In this document: piece by piece, positions 61,778 through 64,000 of the stretch | Numbering within the stretch: position 1 is the stretch's first letter | How the letters are laid out: the number at the start of each line of letters is the position of its first letter | From: Pseudoponticoccus marisrubri | Lineage (GTDB): Bacteria; Pseudomonadota; Alphaproteobacteria; Rhodobacterales; Rhodobacteraceae | NCBI RefSeq assembly: GCF_001482405.1 | Contig: NZ_LPXO01000003.1 | Coordinates: 1 to 64,000, forward strand | Direction: 5' to 3' | DNA: 64,000 nucleotides | Notes under the pieces: model-generated | What the model was told of the DNA's origin: nothing | Databases searched by the model: none | The model's input: the letters and a program-made list of their open reading frames with translations, nothing else | Translations under genes and position numbers: made by a program

Positions 61778-62766
61778 GGTTCGGCCCGGTCCCGCTGGAA
61801 CAGGCGACCGGCGCGGTGCTGGCCCATTCCATCGCGCTGCCCGATGGCCGGCTGAAGAAGGGCCACGTGGTCACAGCCGACGATCTCGGCCCGCTCGAGG
61901 CCGCCGGCCTGTCCGAGGTGCTCGTCGCGCGGCTCGATCCCGGGGACCTGGGCGAGGATGCCGCTGCCGCCCGGCTGGCCGCCGCGCTGGTGCCCGATCC
62001 CGACCGCGCGGGCCTGCGCATCGGCACGGCCGCGACCGGCCGCGTGAACATCTTCGCCACCGCCCCCGGTGTGGCCGAGGTGCTGGCCGAGCGCATCCAC
62101 GCGCTGAACGCGCTGCACCCGATGATCACCGTGGCCACCGTGCCGCCCTTCGCCCGGATGGCGGCGCGGGGCATGGTGGCGACGGTCAAGATCATCTCCT
62201 ACGCCGTGCCCGAAGCCGCGCTCGAGGCCGCCTGCCTGGCCGGGCAGGGCGCGCTGCGCCTGCGGCCGGTGACCTGCGCCAGTGCCGACCTGATCCAGAC
62301 CGCGGTGGAGGCGGGCGAGACCGGCGAGAAGGGCGACCGCGTCACCCGTGCCCGGCTCGACCGGCTGGGTGTGGAGCTGGGCCCGATCCAAGTCGTCCCC
62401 CACGCGCAGGACCCGCTCGAGGCCGCGCTGCGCGCCAGCACGGCGCAGGCGATCCTGATCCTGACCGGCTCGGCCACCTCCGATCTGCATGACGTGGCCC
62501 CCGAGGCGCTGCGCGCCGCCGGCGGCACGGTCACCCATTTCGGCATGCCGGTGGACCCCGGCAACCTGCTCTTCTTTGGCGCGCTGGACGGCCGGCCGGT
62601 GATCGGCCTGCCGGGCTGCGCCCGCTCGCCCGCGCTGAACGGCGCCGACTGGGTGATGGAGCGGTTGCTCTGCGGGGTCGAGGTCACGCCCTCCGACATC
62701 GCCGCCATGGGCGTGGGCGGGCTGCTCAAGGAGATCCCGGTGCGCGGCCGCCTGCGCGAGGCCTGA
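61774..62766 (+). CDS. molybdopterin-binding protein (MoeA/MogA-like domain)
   Basis: A 330-residue product. The start FGPVPLEQATGAVLAHSIAL resembles the MoeA-type linking domain; the C-terminal half has LILTGSATSDLHDVAPEAL and GMPVDPGNLLFFGALDGRPVIGLPGCARSP, the MoCF/MoaB-like molybdopterin-binding fold. Usually found between xdhC and a MobA-like cytidylyltransferase, but no such gene follows here. Probably prepares cofactor for a xanthine dehydrogenase-family enzyme. Confidence 0.88.
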
Positions 62767-62875
62767 GCCCCCCCGCCGCGCGCAGCCGGCCTCACGCGCG
62801 ATGTTTCAGCCGCGCCACGGGGATGTGACAGCACGTGCCGGTGACGCGGCCCCGGTTTGCGCGTATCTCCTCCCC

Positions 62876-63622
62876 ATGTTCGGAATCGAAATCATCGACG
62901 CATCGCTCCTGCCGGCCATGTTCGTGGCGCTGCTGGCGGGGATCATCTCGTTTCTCAGCCCCTGCGTGCTCCCCGTGGTGCCGCCCTATCTCGCCTACAT
63001 GAGCGGGGTGTCGATGCAGGACCTGAACGAGAAGGGGCAGGGCCGCGCGGTGACCTCGGCGCTGTTCTTCGTGCTGGGCCTGTCGACGGTCTTCGTTTTC
63101 CTCGGCTTCACCGCCTCGATGATCGGGCAGATCTTCCTGCAATACCAGGGCTGGTTCAACACGGCCGCCGGGCTGATCGTGATGGTTTTCGGGGCGCATT
63201 TCGTCGGCGTCTACCGGATCGGCTTCCTCGACCGCGAGGCCCGGCTCGACGCGGGTGATCGCGGCGGATCAGCCTTCGGCGCCTACGTGCTGGGGCTGGC
63301 CTTCGCCTTCGGCTGGACCCCCTGCATCGGCCCGCAGCTGGGCGCGATCCTGTCGCTCGCCGCCTCCGAGGCCAACGTGGCCAAGGGCACGACCCTGCTG
63401 GCGGTCTACGCGCTGGGGCTGGGCGTGCCCTTCCTGCTGGTGGCGCTCTACCTGCCGCGGCTGGGCGGCGTGATGGGCTGGATGAAACGCCACATGGAAC
63501 GGATCGAGCGCGCCATGGGCCTGCTGCTCTGGACCATCGGCCTGCTGATGCTGACGGGCGGTTTCTCGGCCATGGCCTTCTGGCTGCTCGAGACCTTCCC
63601 GGTGCTCGGCCGCCTCGGCTGA
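62876..63622 (+). CDS. ccdA: cytochrome c biogenesis protein CcdA
   Basis: A 248-residue inner-membrane protein with about six membrane segments and the two redox cysteines: Cys30 in FLSPCVLP and Cys150 in GWTPCIGP. It carries electrons from cytoplasmic thioredoxin to the periplasm for cytochrome c maturation. The ATG at 62876 fits the hydrophobic start. Confidence 0.93.
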   Translation: MFGIEIIDASLLPAMFVALLAGIISFLSPCVLPVVPPYLAYMSGVSMQDLNEKGQGRAVTSALFFVLGLSTVFVFLGFTASMIGQIFLQYQGWFNTAAGLIVMVFGAHFVGVYRIGFLDREARLDAGDRGGSAFGAYVLGLAFAFGWTPCIGPQLGAILSLAASEANVAKGTTLLAVYALGLGVPFLLVALYLPRLGGVMGWMKRHMERIERAMGLLLWTIGLLMLTGGFSAMAFWLLETFPVLGRLG

Positions 63623-63743
63623 CCCGCCAACGTTCTTGCAGAAAAGGTGCCGCAGGCTGCTCCAACGCGGCCTCGGCCACGTTCGGCGCGTTCACACCTC
63701 CGGCATCCAAGCCACCGCGCGACCGATCCTAAGTCAAGCCCCA

Positions 63744-63862
63744 CCTTTCATCTTTCCCAAAATACTCGATCCCCCAGCGCCACGCGCGGCCCCGCAGGGC
63801 AGGTGCCCCCCCGTCGCAGCCGCATAGTCCAACCCAAACCTTTCATCTTTCCAAAAATACTC
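63744..63862. repeat. two direct copies of a 24-bp intergenic repeat
   Basis: CCTTTCATCTTTCC...ATACTC at 63744-63767 and again at 63839-63862, one mismatch in 24, start-to-start 95 bases. The reverse complement (GAGTATTTT..., AAAGATGAAAGG) is, by recollection, a common Rhodobacteraceae intergenic repeat. The gap 63623-63974 (about 350 bases) contains only these repeats and a short upstream region for the next gene. Confidence 0.65.
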
Positions 63863-63974
63863 ATTCCGCCCGAACCAACCGCGCCCCGGCCGGGCCATCC
63901 CGCACCACGCCCCCAAACCCGCCATAGTCTTGCCGGAAAGACCGTGTAGGCTGGGGCAAAACGAGGTGTTGCGC

Positions 63975-64000
63975 ATGGCCCCCGAGAAACCCGCCGACCA
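63975..64000 (+). CDS. start of an unknown gene running off the right edge
   Basis: An ATG at 63975 with ACGAGGTG about 7 bases upstream opens MAPEKPAD. Only eight complete codons are visible, so no product can be named. Confidence 0.45.

Overview
The window is GC-rich DNA of an alphaproteobacterium, most likely a Rhodobacteraceae (Roseobacter-group) member. The evidence is the gene content: an anaerobic bacteriochlorophyll cyclase (bchE) with bchJ and a PpsR-type operator, a TAXI-type TRAP transporter, a single-cysteine DksA, XdhC-type molybdoenzyme maturation genes, and intergenic repeats of a kind I associate with this family. It falls into an accessory left part (1 to about 25,290) and an ordinary chromosomal right part (about 25,350 to 64,000).

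Left part. A genomic island of about 24.4 kb sits in the 3' end of a tRNA-Asn(GTT) gene (25273-25347). An 18-bp copy of the tRNA 3' end lies at 866-883 and the matching copy is inside the tRNA at 25273-25290. A tyrosine recombinase (23096-25141) lies next to the tRNA, and 13-bp inverted repeats lie just inside both ends (897-909 and 25254-25266). Left of 866 is part of another integrase (49-714), which suggests tandem islands in one tRNA. The island carries, left to right: a P-loop protein with a four-cysteine motif (1082-3451); two small unknown genes and a PemK/MazF-like gene; two tyrosine recombinase-fold genes plus a helix-turn-helix gene (5581-9810), resembling a nested recombinase module; a decayed IS91-family element with a XerC-like gene; a reverse transcriptase of the antiviral DRT2 type (12945-14237) with a hairpin-rich upstream region that probably encodes its template RNA; a type I restriction-modification operon (hsdM-hsdS-hsdR plus a zinc peptidase); and a KfrA-like DNA-binding protein. 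In effect it is a mobile defence island.

Right part. (a) 25.4-35.9 kb is an amino-sugar locus: murQ-like etherase, sugar ABC transporter and Gfo/Idh oxidoreductase face kinase, GntR regulator, SIS-type deaminase and nagA. Two matching operators lie between the divergent arms. (b) 35.9-38.2 kb holds bchE-bchJ behind a PpsR-like site, away from any other photosynthesis gene in view. (c) 38.2-42.8 kb holds a YhaO/YhaN-type nuclease-ATPase pair. (d) 42.9-47.1 kb holds a CMD-family protein, two class III aminotransferases and a divergent HTH-cupin regulator. (e) 47.3-57.9 kb is a tightly spaced run: TAXI receptor, fused TRAP permease, universal stress protein, nitrilase-family hydrolase, oversized Orn/Lys/Arg decarboxylase, ATP-grasp protein and C45-type hydrolase. 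I do not recognise this as a characterised pathway. (f) 57.9-63.6 kb holds a MoxR ATPase, dksA, an FAD monooxygenase, xdhC, a molybdopterin-binding protein and ccdA.

The strongest candidates for new biology are the DRT2-like reverse transcriptase with its structured RNA and a stop-less antisense frame, and the decarboxylase/ATP-grasp/C45 operon.
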